DNA of 64,000 nucleotides from NCBI GenBank assembly GCA_023630585.1, contig CM042554.1:731422-795421 (forward strand). Direction: 5' to 3'. The first letter of the stretch is position 1; each line of letters starts with the position of its first letter. This DNA is from Cranoglanis bouderius. Lineage: Eukaryota > Chordata > Actinopteri > Siluriformes > Cranoglanididae. The position numbers and the translations under genes were made by a program. Shown in pieces: positions 30,998 to 43,941 of this stretch. The notes under the pieces are model-generated. The model was not told the DNA's origin and did not search any database. It worked only from the letters and a program-made list of their open reading frames with translations.

Positions 30998-33070
30998 CTA
31001 GTATACCTGATATGACCCCTTATATGGATTTGCTGGGCCTTGTGGAGGTTGTTGATAGGGCTGGGCTACACCATCCCCTTCACCACCAGGAAACTGTTGC
31101 CATGGATTGGTAGGACAGTCACATCTGTTGTACCGAGTTTGTCCACATCCCCAGCAAACTTGAGGACCAGAATTAAATCTTCCTCTTCCTCTGCCTCTTT
31201 GTGGTGAATTTCTCTGCCAGTTCATATTGCTTGGTTGCTGGTAGATATTGATGATAGGTGCAGGGGGCTGCTGTGACCCTGTAGGAACAGCTGGTGCATT
31301 TGACTGAGCTGTGGATGGAAGAGGTGCAGGAGGTGAACTTAGAGTAGCCATCACTGCTGATGGGGCTTCTTCCTCTTTGTCTTTGTCTTTCACTGGGGAT
31401 TTGGTCTTTCTCTTATTTTTGTTTGTGAGATGTTCAAGCTGTTCCTTCTCTGCAACTCTCTTTCTTAGTTTCTTAGCTTCTCTTCATTCTTTCTGTGCTG
31501 TTCAATAGCATGTGTCACATGGTCACAGAATTCCTTGTGTTTTTTGGAGAACAGACCGACCACATCTTCCAGCTGTGTTTTTACAGCTGGTGGCATAGCG
31601 TCCATTATTGCACTTCTGAACAGTCCTGCCATCACTGTATCTGCTTCAGGGTCCATCTCCATCTTTTTAGTTGTGTCTGCACATAGGCGGTGGGGTGATC
31701 TGTTTCCCCTATTTTCTCACCTTTCAGAGACTTGGGGTCCATTTGAGATGGGTACTCATTTCTCAGTGTCCGCCATAGACGTGGACGGTACAGGTCAAAA
31801 AGGGTTCCATCCCTTTTGAATTGCCAACTGCTGTGTGCAAGTTAATTGCTCTGAGGATCTCTTCCATTTTAGAACCTCCCACACATTTGGCCAGGAGAGG
31901 TTTCAGATCTCCTATTGCAAGCAATTTGCCCATTGTTTCTTCTTCAAAAATCCTAATCCACATCCCAGCTCCCTCATGGATGTCAGGGAGGCGAGCAATC
32001 AGCCCATCGAGATCCTGTGTGGCCCAGGGCACATGTCCTCTTGTTCCCTTAATTAAAATAGGAAATTCACTTACATAATTTTCAGGTGGGTGCTAGCTTT
32101 CCCTTGATCTCAGTTGTCTCTCTCCTGTTCCTCGTGACCATTGTTCTTCCTCTTCTTCAGGCTCTAGCTCATCTTTGAGATATAATCTACATGTTTGTAC
32201 TCTCCTCTCCTAAGGTCTCCTGCATCTATTGAGTGGCATCTGAATTTCTTTTCTTTCTCTATTGTCCTTTGTGGGTTTCTATTTGCTTGCTTTTGCCATT
32301 TCCCTGTCTGCTTTTCTCACATCATTTAATATGTCCCCTTCCTCGTCCCCTTCTTCTTCTCTTTTTGTTTCCCTTCTGTCATTTGTCTCAGTGCTGCACT
32401 TAATTGTGCATATCCATCTAAAGCCTCTTTTCTTGAACTCACCTTTGGTTGGCCTGTGTCTTGTTTTTCTATTAAGGGGCTCTCGGCCCAACTAAGTTGT
32501 TCCTCTTCTTCTTCTGCGTCTTCTTTTATATCTACCTTTCCCTCAATCCTCACTTCTCCTGTGACTACGGGAAGTTGATTTTTGGGTGGCATATATTTTA
32601 AGTAGATTTTTGGGTGGAGGTGGATCAGCAAAGATGTCTCTTATTTTTTTCCCCTGTATTTTTGTTGTCTTTTTGTTGTCTGTCTTTTACAGTAATTTTC
32701 TTGCTTGTTTCATGCTTTTCCACAAATTTTCTCCTTCAGCTTTGAATAATGCGAGCACTTCTTGTTCTTTTTCCCTTTTTGCCTCTCTCTTTTTGCCGTT
32801 ATCTTTGCCCTTGTAGTTTTTTATCAGTGTTTCCATCTCCTCACACACCGATGGGTCAAATGTCCCTCCTTCCAGCCATTTTGTTCTCAAATTCTTTGTT
32901 CTTTTTTCCCACTTTTTTGAAAGTTTTTCCACAATCTCTTTGCACATGGGGTGTCTGACCCCCAACACTTCTACAGGTGTAGATGTCATGATTGGTCCCT
33001 GTATTCTATGGCTTCCTACTCCTAATCGCCTAGGGGATGGTTCACTGTCACAGTCAGGAATAAAAGTCAC
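30998..33070 (-). pseudogene. ERV1 Gag
   Basis: Several frames on the minus strand. A basic and acidic N-terminal part (32687-33070) contains FIPDCDSEPSPRRLG. A charged linker follows (32280-32630). A capsid-like segment (31465-32032) includes MPWATQDLDGLIARLPDIHE. A Pro/Gln-rich tail holds one zinc knuckle near 31150. That knuckle has Tyr where CX2CX4HX4C needs His. Frameshifts break it into at least four parts. Confidence 0.75.
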
Positions 33071-33110
33071 CAGAATCCTGTGTAATGTCAGTCCTATTAT
33101 GTTTGGTCTG

Positions 33111-35442
33111 TCTGATCTATCTGCTGAATGCCAGTTGACCCTTCAATTTCAGGATTATTTAACTGTTTTCCAGTTACTCCTTTACCTCTCTCAAATCCAA
33201 GTTGCACTCCCCAATCAAGAACACCATTCCTTCGATATCCTCCATTGGTCCTGTGTTGTGCTAGTTAGCATTAGCTCCTGTGTTGTGTGTTTGTGTCGCC
33301 TTTAAGATGATGTCATGGCAGTAGAGGTGGCACGTCAGCCTATAATCCCACCCACGTTGAAGTGGAGTGGAAAAGCAGTGGAAAAGCAAGCTTGGAAAAG
33401 TAAAGTGAGCCAAGTGGAGTCGAGTCGAGCCGAACCGTGCAGAGGAAAAGCGACTTAGGGCTCCCTCTTGCTGTCCTAAACCGTGCCGTACTCTCTGAGC
33501 TTTCTGGTATAATAGTCCTCCTAGGGTGGTGTGCGCCTTAAATATGAACCTTCCCACCTGTTCTCCTTCTGCTTACCCAAATTACTCTTCTCAACACTGG
33601 GGATATTTCAAGAGCAGGATTACTTATGACCTTGCCTGTTTCTCCTTTCCCACACTTCTAACCTCTTTCTATCCCTAACCTTAGGTAAGGTTCAACCAAG
33701 TTACCAATAGGCTGTCTAACAGAGTATACTAGGGGATTGTTGGAACAAAACTCATCCAACAGGGACTCCAACTTATCTACTCTCCAACTAGTTCCTATCA
33801 CCCAGTTCCAATTAATATAAGGCCACTTGTTTTGTACTTATGTTTTGTATTCTGGTTATTCGCACTAGGAGCTTGTTATTTTTCTGCTCTGTTAGTTCAC
33901 GCCTTAAGGTTCCCTCTTGCAGATAATAATCCTCTTTCCAAAAATGATTGCTAATGCCCTTGTTTCTACTCCAGCTTGATGCGCTCTCTCATTCATTGAC
34001 TTTATTGCTTTTTAATTCAGTATACTTCTGTAATTGAATGAATAGCACCTTTCAAAAATATGGTATCTCCTGTTCTCATAGCCATAGTGGGCTCCAGTCT
34101 GATGCCTGCAAAAATAGAATTCTAATCTAGACAGATTAATTCTTCCCCCTTTCTTAAATGCTTTTCTCAATATCCTACTTGTAAAAGGACTAAATTCCTC
34201 TACTTTAGGATGGTTTGTTGTATCTATTAACCTGAAGTTTATAAACCCCAATTGTACTAATGAATGATAATCCCAATAGAATGGAACTGAAGTGTAAAGT
34301 ATGTAAGGGTGAGAACTAGACATGTACTAATTTACAGATTGCTCAGCAGGGACTGAGTCTCCATATCACACAATAGCAGCAGTCAGGGGAATGTCCAAAC
34401 AATTTGCAAAACCAATTTCTAGGGTGATTCCCAGTTCTGACTGCACATTCAGAATCAACATTCTCTTAATTATTATCTTTAGCAGTAAGCACACATGCAC
34501 ACACAAACAAGCACACTCCTAGACCTACCCAGAAGCACAAAGCCACACACTCAATCATGTGTATTCTACAAGGTCATACCACAGCAACAGCACATACAGG
34601 AGTTTTTTTTAAGAGTGTTTGCCATTTGGAACCATTAATTCAAACTGACTTACTGGACCTATACTCTCATAATTTGTCCAAATAATATGATCTCCCAAAT
34701 GAAATTCAATTACTTTATGGTTAACTGTGAACCAATTTCCCCAATCTTCTACTATCACGTGTACTCTAGCCGTTACTACTCTGAATCCACATGGGTGTAC
34801 AAACTCCCTATGTCATAAGTCAAATGAGCGTATAGTCTAAGATCCAGAATGGGACCACCTTTTATTTCAAAAATATTAAACAGAGATATTAATTGTGCTA
34901 TTTTACTTGAACTGCTTTTCTGCTTCTTCTTACCACGATGCTTTTGTGGTATTAAAAATAAAAATAAACCTCAATGTTTCTTTTTCTCTCTCTCTCTGTT
35001 TCACACACACACACAAAATCTTTCTCTCTCTGCTCCACACATGCACACACAGGGATACGTACACACAAACAAAGTCCTTCTCACTTACACACAGGGCCCT
35101 GTCATTCACTCTCATACACTCACACAGCCACTCATGCAGTTTTCAAACCAAGAGATAGCTTATATACAGGTTCAGCATTTCAAAATTTTGGCCTTGTTTA
35201 ACCAATTCACAGTGATGACAATTAGGAGAATGTCCAAGAAATCTACACAACCAACCTCGGGACGAACACTTAGACAAAAACTCTGGGTCTGGATTACAAC
35301 GGAAACAATTAGGCAGATGTCCAAAATAGCTATTAGTAAGTACCAATTCCTTGGATGTTCTGTAGCTTTCAGCACACACACAGCAACTGCAGTTTTTTCT
35401 ATTACATAAGAATCTTTTTATTTATGTACACAACAGCATATA
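33111..35442. other. Unassigned tract between ERV1 gag and a Tc1
   Basis: No intact gene. 33240-33560 resembles a short hAT-type non-autonomous element (repeated GTCGAGTCGAGCCGAACC-like sequence), held at low confidence. 34350-35330 has three minus-strand copies of a Cys/His motif (see findings). CA/CT-rich simple sequence lies at 34988-35130. The stretch may be retroviral leader or env-derived, which is inference. Confidence 0.4.
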
Positions 35443-36934
35443 CAGTGGGTATAGAAAAGAATCACACCCCTTTAAAATAATCACATTTTGTTGATTTTCA
35501 GCCTAAAATGAAGACGGACACAGTTTTTGTTTTATCCAGCTGTATTTAATCAGTGCAACTTACAACATCCAAGTGAAAGATATAACACCAACATGTCAGA
35601 AAATTTTTTAAAAAAAAACAAAAAAAACAATCACTGAGTTGGAAAAAGGATCACCCCCCTCCTAAAAATAAGGTGTAGCTAATCATCTTCTCAATGGCAC
35701 ACAAAGCCATTTGACTTTCAACTGTGATCAGCTGTGGTCATTTTGATTAGTTCAGCATGAAAGAGCTTTCCTGGAGCATTTTGTAGTGCAACTGAAGCAA
35801 ACAGTCAACTACGGGTGGAAAGGCACCGTCAAAAGATCTCCAGGATAAAGTTGTGGACAGGCACAAGTCAGGAGATGGATACAAAAAAAATTTAAAGGCT
35901 TTATCAATGCCTAGAAGCACAGTGAAATCTATTATTAAGAAGTGGAAGGTATTTGGTACAACACAGACCCTCCCTGGATCAGGACATCGCTCCAAACTGG
36001 ATGAAAAAGCCAAGAGGAAACTGGTGAGAGAGGCTACCAAGAGGCCTACAGCAACTCTGAAGCAGTTGCAGGAATTTATGACAAAGAGTGGTCATTGTGT
36101 GCATGGGACAACAGGCCAAAACGCACCTTGAAGTTTCTGAGGCCACATGGAAAAGGGTGTTATGGTCAGATGAAACTAAAATTGAATTATTTGGCCTCAA
36201 CACCAAACGAAATGTCTGGCGGAAATCCAATACAGCTCACCATCCAAATAACACCATTCCTACAGTAAAGCATGGAGGTGGTAATATCCTGTTATGGGGG
36301 TGTTTCTCTGCAGCAGGGACTGGAGCACTTGTCAGGATAGAAGGAAAAATGGATGGGGCAAAATACCATCAAATTATTGAGGAAAATCTGCTGCCCTCTG
36401 CCAGAAAGTTGTCAATGGGAAGAAGGTTTAACTTCCAACATGTCAGTGACCCAAAGCACACAGCAAAACTGACCACACAGTGGTTGAAGGAGAAAAAGGT
36501 GAATGTTTTTGCATGGCCTAGTCAGAGCCCAGACTTAAACCCCATTGAAAATCTGTGGAATGACTTGAAGACTGTAGTCCACAAATGGTCACCATCAAAT
36601 TTAACTGAACTTGAGCAGTTCTGCAAAGAAGAGTGGGCAAATATTGCATAGATATAGATGTGCAAAGTTAGTAGAGACATATCCCAACTGGGCTGTAATT
36701 AAAAAAATATGGCAAATTAAAACAAGTGGGTGATCCTTTTTCCAACTCAGTGATTCTGTTTTTGAATTTTTGAATTTTTTCTGACATGTTGTTGTTATAT
36801 CTTTCACTTGGATGTTATAAGTTGCACTGAGTAAATACAGCTGGATAAAACAAAAACTGTGTCTTCATTTCAGGCTGAAAAGCAACAAAATGTGATTATT
36901 TTAAAGGGGGGGTGATTCTTTTCTATACCCACTG
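35443..36934 (+). mobile_element. Tc1 family A transposon, full-length layout
   Basis: 1492 bp from CAGTGGGTATAGAAAAGAAT to the inverse, flanked by TA at 35441-35442 and 36935-36936. TIRs are about 200 bp. It is the reference copy for the palindromic composite at 3888-7844. Confidence 0.9.
35811..36720 (+). pseudogene. Tc1 family A transposase, inactivated
   Basis: The expected ATG is ACG (about 35812). A helix-turn-helix reads LKALSMPRSTVKSIIKKWKV. The frame shifts near 36115, where a stretch present in the sister copy is missing. The DDE core runs 36088-36651: WSDETKIELFG, FQHVSDPKHTAKL and SPDLNPIENLWNDL. The second catalytic motif is VS instead of DN, so the Asp is lost, while the Glu is kept. 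Confidence 0.85.
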
Positions 36935-36936
36935 TA

Positions 36937-37344
36937 AGTATACCCTTTTTACTCACTTCTTTTTTTTCCAATACAAAGGTTTTGTCTCATACATTCACAC
37001 TAAATCACACTTATACTCATGTATATAATAAAGACTCCCTATGTTAGGCTCCAGATAAGCCATCCCCACCAAGTGGAACCAGTCAGGCGAGAACACCCTC
37101 CACACACACTTCCAATCACACAACTGAGAAAACTCCCACTCACATGCACTACACTTTTCAGCAGTATCGAGCAACATGAGACCGAGATCGAGATCTCCAG
37201 CGAGTGGCACACTGAATGGTTAAATTGGTGCGTCCAATTTGCTAGATCTGTGTGGTGCTGATACGCCTAGATCAGTGACAGGAGATTCACAGAGCCTCAC
37301 AGCTGGCGCTGAGAGTGAATTGGGGCCAAGCTCACCAGGAACTC
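36937..37344. other. Non-coding spacer
   Basis: No ORF with recognisable content and no repeat recognised. Confidence 0.4.
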
Positions 37345-38121
37345 AGAATCAGAATGAGCTTTATTGCCAAGTATGTTTACACACACAAGGAATTTGTTTC
37401 GGTGACAGGAGCTTCCAGTGTACGGTAGAAGAGAAATTGAATTTCACAGTATTTAAAAATAAAAGTAAAATAAATCAATTTTAAAAAATAAAAAATAAGA
37501 TAAAATAAAAATGATACAATGCAATACAGTACTAAGACATAGCAAAAATAGACAGGATTATGTATGTACAGATATGCTATTTACAGATCTACAGTTATGT
37601 GCAATAGGAGTGGAATGAATATACAGAGGTATAAAATATACTAAATTTTTAAAGGTTTAAATTATTGTTGCATTAAATGCACAATAAAGAGACCCTGTTG
37701 GCAGTTTTAATTGTTCAGGTGGGAGATTGCTTGAGGGAAAAATCTGTACTTGTGTCTGGCTGTTCTGATGGTCAGTGCTCTGTAGCACCAACCAGAGGGC
37801 AATAGTTCAAAGAGAAAGTGGGCTGGGTGAGAGGGGTCCAAAGTGATTTTCTTAGCCCTTTTTCTCACTCTAGAGGTGTAGAGTTCTTGGAGGTTGGGCA
37901 GGGGGGCACCAATAATTTTGTCAGCGGTCCTGACTGTCTGTTGTAGTTTCCTTCTGTCAGGTTTGGTGGCTGAACCAAACCAGACAGTTATAGAAGTACA
38001 CAGGACAGACTCAATGAGGGCTGAGTAAAACTGTATCAGCAGCTCCTGTGGCAGGTTGAGCTTCCTCAGCTGGCGAAGGAAGTACAACCTCTGCTGGGCC
38101 TTTTTCAAAATGGAGTGAGGG
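37345..38121 (-). mobile_element. LINE 3' end (CR1/Rex1-group), 5'-truncated
   Basis: The minus-strand C-terminal RT region at 37707-38108 starts KKAQQRLYFLRQLRKLNLPQ. It includes SALIESVLCTSITVWFG and DPSHPAHFLFELLPSG, homologous to the C-terminus of the LINE at 5118-6850. The 3' UTR ends at ATAAAGCTCATTCTGATTCT (about 37345-37365). It adjoins a Tc1 N-terminal fragment. Confidence 0.8.
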
Positions 38122-38645
38122 TCCCAGGTGTCAGTGGTTTAGTCCGGATTCCCTGAATCTTTTCACAATATTATGCACTGTAGATGGTGAAAGACCTAAA
38201 TTCTTTGCAATCTTGCATTGAGCAATGTTCTTTTTGCACTGACTGACAATTATCTCACTAAGTTTGGCACAAAGTGATGAGCCACGACCCATCCTTGCTT
38301 CCAAAGAGTGAACTTTTGGTGGATGCTCCTTTTATGCCCAATCCTGATACCCTCCTCTGTTACCAATTAACCTGATCCTCCAAAATGGTGTTGCTTGAAT
38401 ATTCTATAAACTTCTCGGTCTTATTTTGCTTCTGTAACAACTTTTGAGTGTATTGAAGGCATCAAATTCTAAATTTGTTTATATTTACAAAATACAGTTA
38501 AGTTGGTCAGTGAAAATGTTGAATATCTTTTCTTTGTACTTTTGTCAGTTAATTAAAGTTTCAAGAGACTTGACAAGTCACAGCTTTTTGTTTTTATTGC
38601 ATTTTAGAAAAAATCCCAACTTTTCTGGAAATGGGGATAGTACTA
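38122..38645 (-). mobile_element. Tc1-like element fragment (family G)
   Basis: The outer end near 38620-38645 reads AACTTTTCTGGAAATGGGG. A minus-strand frame at 38131-38292 starts MGRGSSLCAKLSEIIVSQCK and continues NIAQCKIAKNLGLSPSTVHN, a transposase helix-turn-helix. The frame stops after 53 residues, where LINE sequence begins. The catalytic half was not found on the other side of the LINE. Confidence 0.7.
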
Positions 38646-39201
38646 CATTTCATATTATTGGAAAGTGTTTTTATGTAAGACAGGTTACTGGAGGGTGAAA
38701 ACGGAATGAATATGAAAGAAAACTAGGATGATACATTAATGAAAATTAATATATAAAAATATATATTGATCATTGAGAACCAATGAGAAATATAGCTGCA
38801 AGCAGCAACGACGGAGCCCAAACACTACGGTGCCATTGCCACCCGGTGGGTGTATGAAAACAATGCATAGTGAAGCAAGTGCTAGTAACTTGTTTTGTGC
38901 TGATGTCTTAGGTTAAGCGCAGATCTAAGGCTTTACAACAGCTTCCATGTCATGGGCACTGACACAACCCCATACTATGAGAGATGCTAGCTTTTGGACC
39001 TGATGACAGCTTGGATTTATGTTGTTTTTGACCATTATCCTTACCATATTTGTGAAAGAAAGCTGGCAACACTTATTGTACTTATAGTCAAAAGTCTATT
39101 CATTTCACCAAGTAACATGTTTGGGATTTAATGAAAGTATATGTGTACCCATTAAAATATAAAATATCTATCACCTTTAAATGATGTTTCAGACAAATAT
39201 A
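38646..39201. other. Non-coding spacer
   Basis: No coding or repeat feature recognised. Confidence 0.4.
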
Positions 39202-39545
39202 CAGTGGGGGGAAAAGTATTTGATCCCCTGCTGATGTTGTATGTTTGCCCACTGGCAAAGAAATGATCAGTCTATTTTAGTGGTAGGTGTATTTTAACAG
39301 TGAGAGAATAACAACAAAAAAATCCAGAAAAACGCATTTCATAAAAGTTATAAATTTATTTGCATTTTAATGAGTGAAATAAGTATTTGATCCCCTATCA
39401 ATCAGCAAGATTTCTGGCTCCCAGGTGTCTTTTACACAGGTAACGAGCTGAGATTAGGAGCACTCTCATAAAGGGAGTGCTCCTAATCTCAGTTTGTTAC
39501 CTGTATAAAAGACACCTGTCCACAGAAGCAATCAATCAATCAGAT
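39202..39545. mobile_element. Tc1-like 5' end fragment (family F)
   Basis: It begins TA + CAGTGGGGGGAAAAGTATTT, with a second GTATTTGATCCCCT at 39383, typical of a teleost Tc1 TIR. It contains a strong hairpin: ACAGGTAACGAGCTGAGATT pairs with the inverse around loop TCATAAAGG (39434-39503). The transposase is absent. Confidence 0.75.
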
Positions 39546-41995
39546 TCCAAACTCTCCAACAGTAAACCGTTTCAGTGGTTATGAAGCAATTAGTAAATAA
39601 AGGAGTGAAAAAGCTCAAGTATGTTGAAAAGTTATCAGCAGTTTATTCTCTGCAATGGCCTGAGTCTAGTGGTAACATTCCTAAAATACCATACATTCAC
39701 ACTTTGAATCATAAACAACAGTCTGCCATTGGCAATAATCTGCACACACTGACAAAGACTGATGTACTGCAAATCAGCCCCATTATGTCAAGCTCTATGC
39801 AGACATATAGAAAGACTGATGTACTACAAATTGCCCTCTCTTGTGATTTATCTATTTTATACTCACATTTTGCACCATTTTATACATGATCATGAACTCT
39901 GGATCTGTTCAATTAGGTTAAACCATGCATTTGCCCGCTTGTAATAACTTATTTGGCATAACTTTACTACAAGGTCCCATTCGTTAAACCACTGACTAAC
40001 ATGACCTAACAAAGAACTATTTTTAATAGTTAATATTACTTAATAAAAATACAATTGTTCATTCATTGTTCAATTCATAATGCTCCACCTAATGTTAACA
40101 GATGCAATGTTTGAAAAGGTATTGTTCGTCGTTATTTCATGTTAACAAATAAAACTTTATTGCAAAGTGTTACCAACATTTTTATTTTAAAAGCTGAATG
40201 TTAACATCAGTTAATACATTATGAACATCAACTAACATAAAAAATAGTCTATTTATATATTAACATGAAGCTGTATGATCAACAAGATTGTTTGCTGTAA
40301 GCTGACAAATAAAAATAAAATAAATAAAACAGAACCTTGTTGTACAATCAAATCCTAAAGTCCTAAATCATTTAATTTTTTAACAACCACTGAAAAGGTT
40401 CTTTGGGGAACTATAAATGCCAATTTGTCTTTATAGAAACCTTTTATTCATTTAATTTGTTTCAGTTGTGTTTTTAAAAAAACTTAAATCAGTTAACCTA
40501 AAAACGATCCCCTAACTAAACTTTACAGTAACACTGTGAATAATGTTTTAAAACAGTAAAATTGAACAACAGAGTCACACGGTCGACAGTATATCAGTAG
40601 CAGAAACATTACCTCAGTGAATGAATTCCAAAACCGACATGTTGAACCGGAACCTCCAGGTATGCACACCTTTATCAGTAGCCACCGGCTACAGAAATAC
40701 ATCATTGTTATTCAAGATTTTAAATTAGTCCTGTATGTACTATTTCAAGCTCAGTTAAATGTAAACTTAAAACTTACACAAGTCTTTCTGTTAAATATAT
40801 GTGCAATAACAAAGGTTACCAGTGTTTGAATATACAGATAGCATTCATCTGCCTAGCATAAAAGCCACCATTGGGAAAAAAAATGCATTGAGTTATAGTA
40901 GCCTATTGCTTAATAGTAAAAACAAATCCTCATAATGCTCACTAAAACCTTTATTGTCCTTGAAGGAGTATGGAATAAAAACAACATTTACATAATTCAA
41001 TTGCATTCATAAAAATAAGAAGAGTATGGAAAGTAAAAATACAAATACAAACGACCTTGCTCTTGTACTTGTATATACACGGGTCAGAGTGCTGCTCATC
41101 AAAGTTTAGTGCAGCGTGAACATTCACTTTTTACAAGTTCTTTTATGAGCATTCGCAAGTAACGTACTCGAAAAGTAAATGCGAATCGATGCTTACCCGA
41201 ACTGTTTTATCTAAATGGCCCCATATCTCTTGTTTTGTTTGCGTCCTGCCCACACAAACACGGCGGCCATCTCCCACTACTACAGGTACAAGACCTCTCC
41301 CACTGCTGTGTGAGTGAAGACGAAATCACCTGAGAGCACAACGACGTGCGTTTATAATAAATAAAACCATATAAAATAATATGTTGCATTATATCTAAAT
41401 ATATTTGCTACTGTTATAAATATTAGGGCATCTGATTGAACCAAGCCAAGTCATCGCCAGAAGTGGCCCAGACTCTAAAGCCAGATCCGGGTTAGTTATA
41501 GTGAACAAGAATCGGCCCCAGTGCTTTACCGCCGTAACAAAAACACATGTGTCAGAGCGAGCTGCGGACCACACTCGGCCCCGGATAATACATGCCGATG
41601 CCGTGTCTGAGCCGCAGGCACCGCGGGGCTGCCGAGCCTAGGCCGATTACTACATGCTATCTAGGGCTCGTCTAAGAAGAGTAAAAAACAGAAAACACCC
41701 TCGGGTTCGCCATCAACACATTCAATTTACCCAGATGACCGGAGACAGTGGCTAAGTTTTTTTTTTTTTTAATCTTTTTTTGTATGTTCTGTGTTCTCAT
41801 GTTTTGATCATGTTGTTATCCGTATTATTGAATGTGGTGTATGTATAATACAGTATTATTGGCTAAAATTAGTTGAGAATGAACGCAGCATCTTCCTTAT
41901 TAAATGTATACCATGACACAGGATATTCAGATTCAAATGTTTGATATTCAGTTTGATATTCCGGTCCCTGGCCGGTCGATCGGTGCATCTCTACC
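39546..41995. other. Long non-coding region
   Basis: No gene I can support. 39546-41390 is AT-rich unique-looking sequence. 41470-41680 is GC-rich with several CpG and GGCC words and may be a MITE or a small CpG island. 41205-41290 contains ATGGCCGCC on the minus strand without a usable exon structure. Confidence 0.4.
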
Positions 41996-42757
41996 AAAAA
42001 GCTCTATTTTGGTTTCATCTGACCATAGAACCTGATCCCATTTGAAGTTTCAGTAGTGTCTGGCAAACTGAAGATGCTTGAGTTTGTTTTTGGATGAGAG
42101 TAGAGGCTTTTTTCTTGAAACCCTTCCAAACAACTTGCGGTGACGTAGGTAACTTCGGATTATAGTTTTGGAGACTTTCTGACCCCAAGATGCAACTAAC
42201 TTCTGCAATTCTCCAGCTGTGATCCTTAGAGATTTTTTGGCCACTCGAATCATCCTCTTCACAATGTGTTGAGACAATATAGACACATGTCCAATTCCAG
42301 GTTGATTCATACCATTTCCAGTTGACTGGAACTTCTTAATTATTGCCCTGATGTTGGAAATGGGCATTTTCAATGCTTTTGCTATATTCTTATAACCATT
42401 TCCCATTTTGTGAAGTTCAACAGCCTTTTGCTGCACATCATAGCTATATTCCTTGGTCTAACCCATTGTTATGAATGACTAAGGGAATTTGGCCTAAGTG
42501 ATACCTAATATTTATACCCCTGTGAAACAGGAAGTCATGGTTGAACAATTTCCTGTTCCTAGTCACCAAATTTATTAAACAAAAATATGTATCAATGGGA
42601 ATATACTGAATATATTTTTCTCATATGAATTCATAGGGGTGCCAATAATTGTTGCAAAGATTTTTTTTTTTAAATAAACCTGTGTTGTGTTTGCAACTGT
42701 TTGATATCCATGAGAGCAGAGTATTTTTGTGAATTTTTTTTAACAAAAGATCAAAAG

Positions 42758-42761
<4 letters not shown>
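41996..42761 (-). mobile_element. Tc1 family B fragment with N-terminal transposase
   Basis: The minus-strand frame 42050-42436 reads QQKAVELHKMGNGYKNIAKA and LKMPISNIRAIIKKFQSTGN, a helix-turn-helix domain. It then continues RSYLRHRKLFGRVSRKKPLL. The sequence stops at the WSDETKIELFG block (41996), so the DDE core is missing. The TIR is truncated by the (AT)n tract. It supplies the half that the 9246-11083 copy lacks. Confidence 0.8.

Positions 42762-42798
<37 letters not shown>
42762..42798. repeat. (AT)n microsatellite
   Basis: Perfect TA repeat of about 37 bp, replacing the end of the Tc1 TIR. Confidence 0.95.
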
Positions 42799-42801
<3 letters not shown>

Positions 42802-43195
42802 ACATACACAAACAAACAGACAAACAGGAATATATATTCACAAATAAGTAATAAATAATTACACGGTATGTATGTAAAACATACTACTCTACAAATATAA
42901 GCTTTTTCTATGATATATGTACTTTTTTGTGCCAACTCATCTTTAATAATCTTTCAAACGTGTACTGACACTTTAATTCAGCGCAAGCAGCTCGTGCAGT
43001 GCAGCAGAAATAGACTCGACGCCAAAACTCCCACTTCACTGCTGCTCATGCGCTACTCCTGCGCTGCGCTACCACACTGCTGCAGAGTCCAGTGTAAAAG
43101 CAGTCATTCGTTAACGTGCAGGCCGAAAAAAATATCCACTGCTTCTGCTTATCACGCTTATCACGCTTCTGCTGCAGCGTGCGGTGTGAAACAGG
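42799..43195. other. Spacer with possible hAT-type fragment
   Basis: 42960-43195 is rich in GCTTCTGCTGCAG-like words and contains TATCCACTGCTTCTGCTT, shared with about 330-360. It may be a non-autonomous DNA element. No coding content. Confidence 0.3.
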
Positions 43196-43941
43196 CTTTA
43201 GGCATACAGCTGGTGATTGATTCTTTACTCGTGCAGGGTGTGGTCGTTCGTACAGTACAACATACCTGTTAACCCTGTATGCAAGCCAAATGGGAAGGGA
43301 TGGCGTTTTACTCAGGACCTTAGGTGAATTAATGATATTGTAGTTCCAATAAGCCCTCCTGTACCTGACGTGGCTTCTATTCTCACTGCTATTCCTCACA
43401 CACACACATTTCATGGTAGTTGATTATGTAGCACTTTTTTCAGTCCGTGTCTGAGCAGACACAGCCTATCTTGCTTTCACTTTTAAAAATCAACAATACA
43501 CATGAACATGCCTTCCCCAGGGTTTCATTGACTCTTCCGCTGTGTTCTCATCCGTGGTGCATAAAGCTCTCTCATCACTCATTTTACCCGATGGCTGCTT
43601 CCTTGTTCAGTATACGGACGACATTCTTTTATTAGCTGAAGGATATGAGCTCTGCATAGGGTTCTCTAAAACTCTTGACCCACCTGGCTCAGTGCAGTTT
43701 TAAGGTCTCGCTAACTAAACTATCAGCTCTGTCAGTCCAATATCTGGGTTCCAGCACCGCCTAACAAGCAACTAACTGCATGCTATTGTCGATGTCACAC
43801 CTCCAGCTACACAAAGAGGTATGCTGAGTTTTCTAGGACTTATTGTCTTCAGTTCATTCCTGACTGCTCACACCATGACAAAATTCTCAAACACTGTTGT
43901 CTCAAGGACTCTCCACAGATCACTGAATGGACTAAGGAGAT
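43196..43941 (+). pseudogene. ERV2 reverse transcriptase, first part
   Basis: Plus-strand translation, across frames, gives LVIDSLLVQGVVVRTVQHT, SPPVPDVASILTAIPHTHT, a thumb-side block CLPQGFIDSSAVFSSVVHKA and the catalytic box YTDDILLLAE (about 43598-43630). Stops and frameshifts are frequent. The frame is cut at 43941 by the gypsy element and resumes at about 48866. It is a retroviral pol different from ERV1. Confidence 0.8.

Larger units (their letters stand above)
24982..33110 (-). mobile_element. Endogenous retrovirus 1 (gag-pro-pol-env), decayed
   Basis: Minus-strand order is gag (33.1-31.0 kb), protease (30.9-30.4), RT and RNase H (30.3-28.3), integrase (28.2-27.1) and env (27.1-25.0). 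The pol motifs and the env with a furin-type site place it with gamma/epsilon-like fish retroviruses. Every gene has stops or frameshifts, and flanking LTRs were not identified. A dispersed repeat (26275-26502) has inserted in env. Confidence 0.85.

Noticed and set aside
34849..35409. 186-codon plus-strand ORF
   Set aside because: It runs through CA/CT-rich simple sequence, with compositional bias and no domain.
41205..41300. Minus-strand ATGGCCGCC start (MAAVFVWAGRKQNKRYGAI) as a first exon
   Set aside because: Only 19 codons before a stop, no suitable donor, and no recognisable product.
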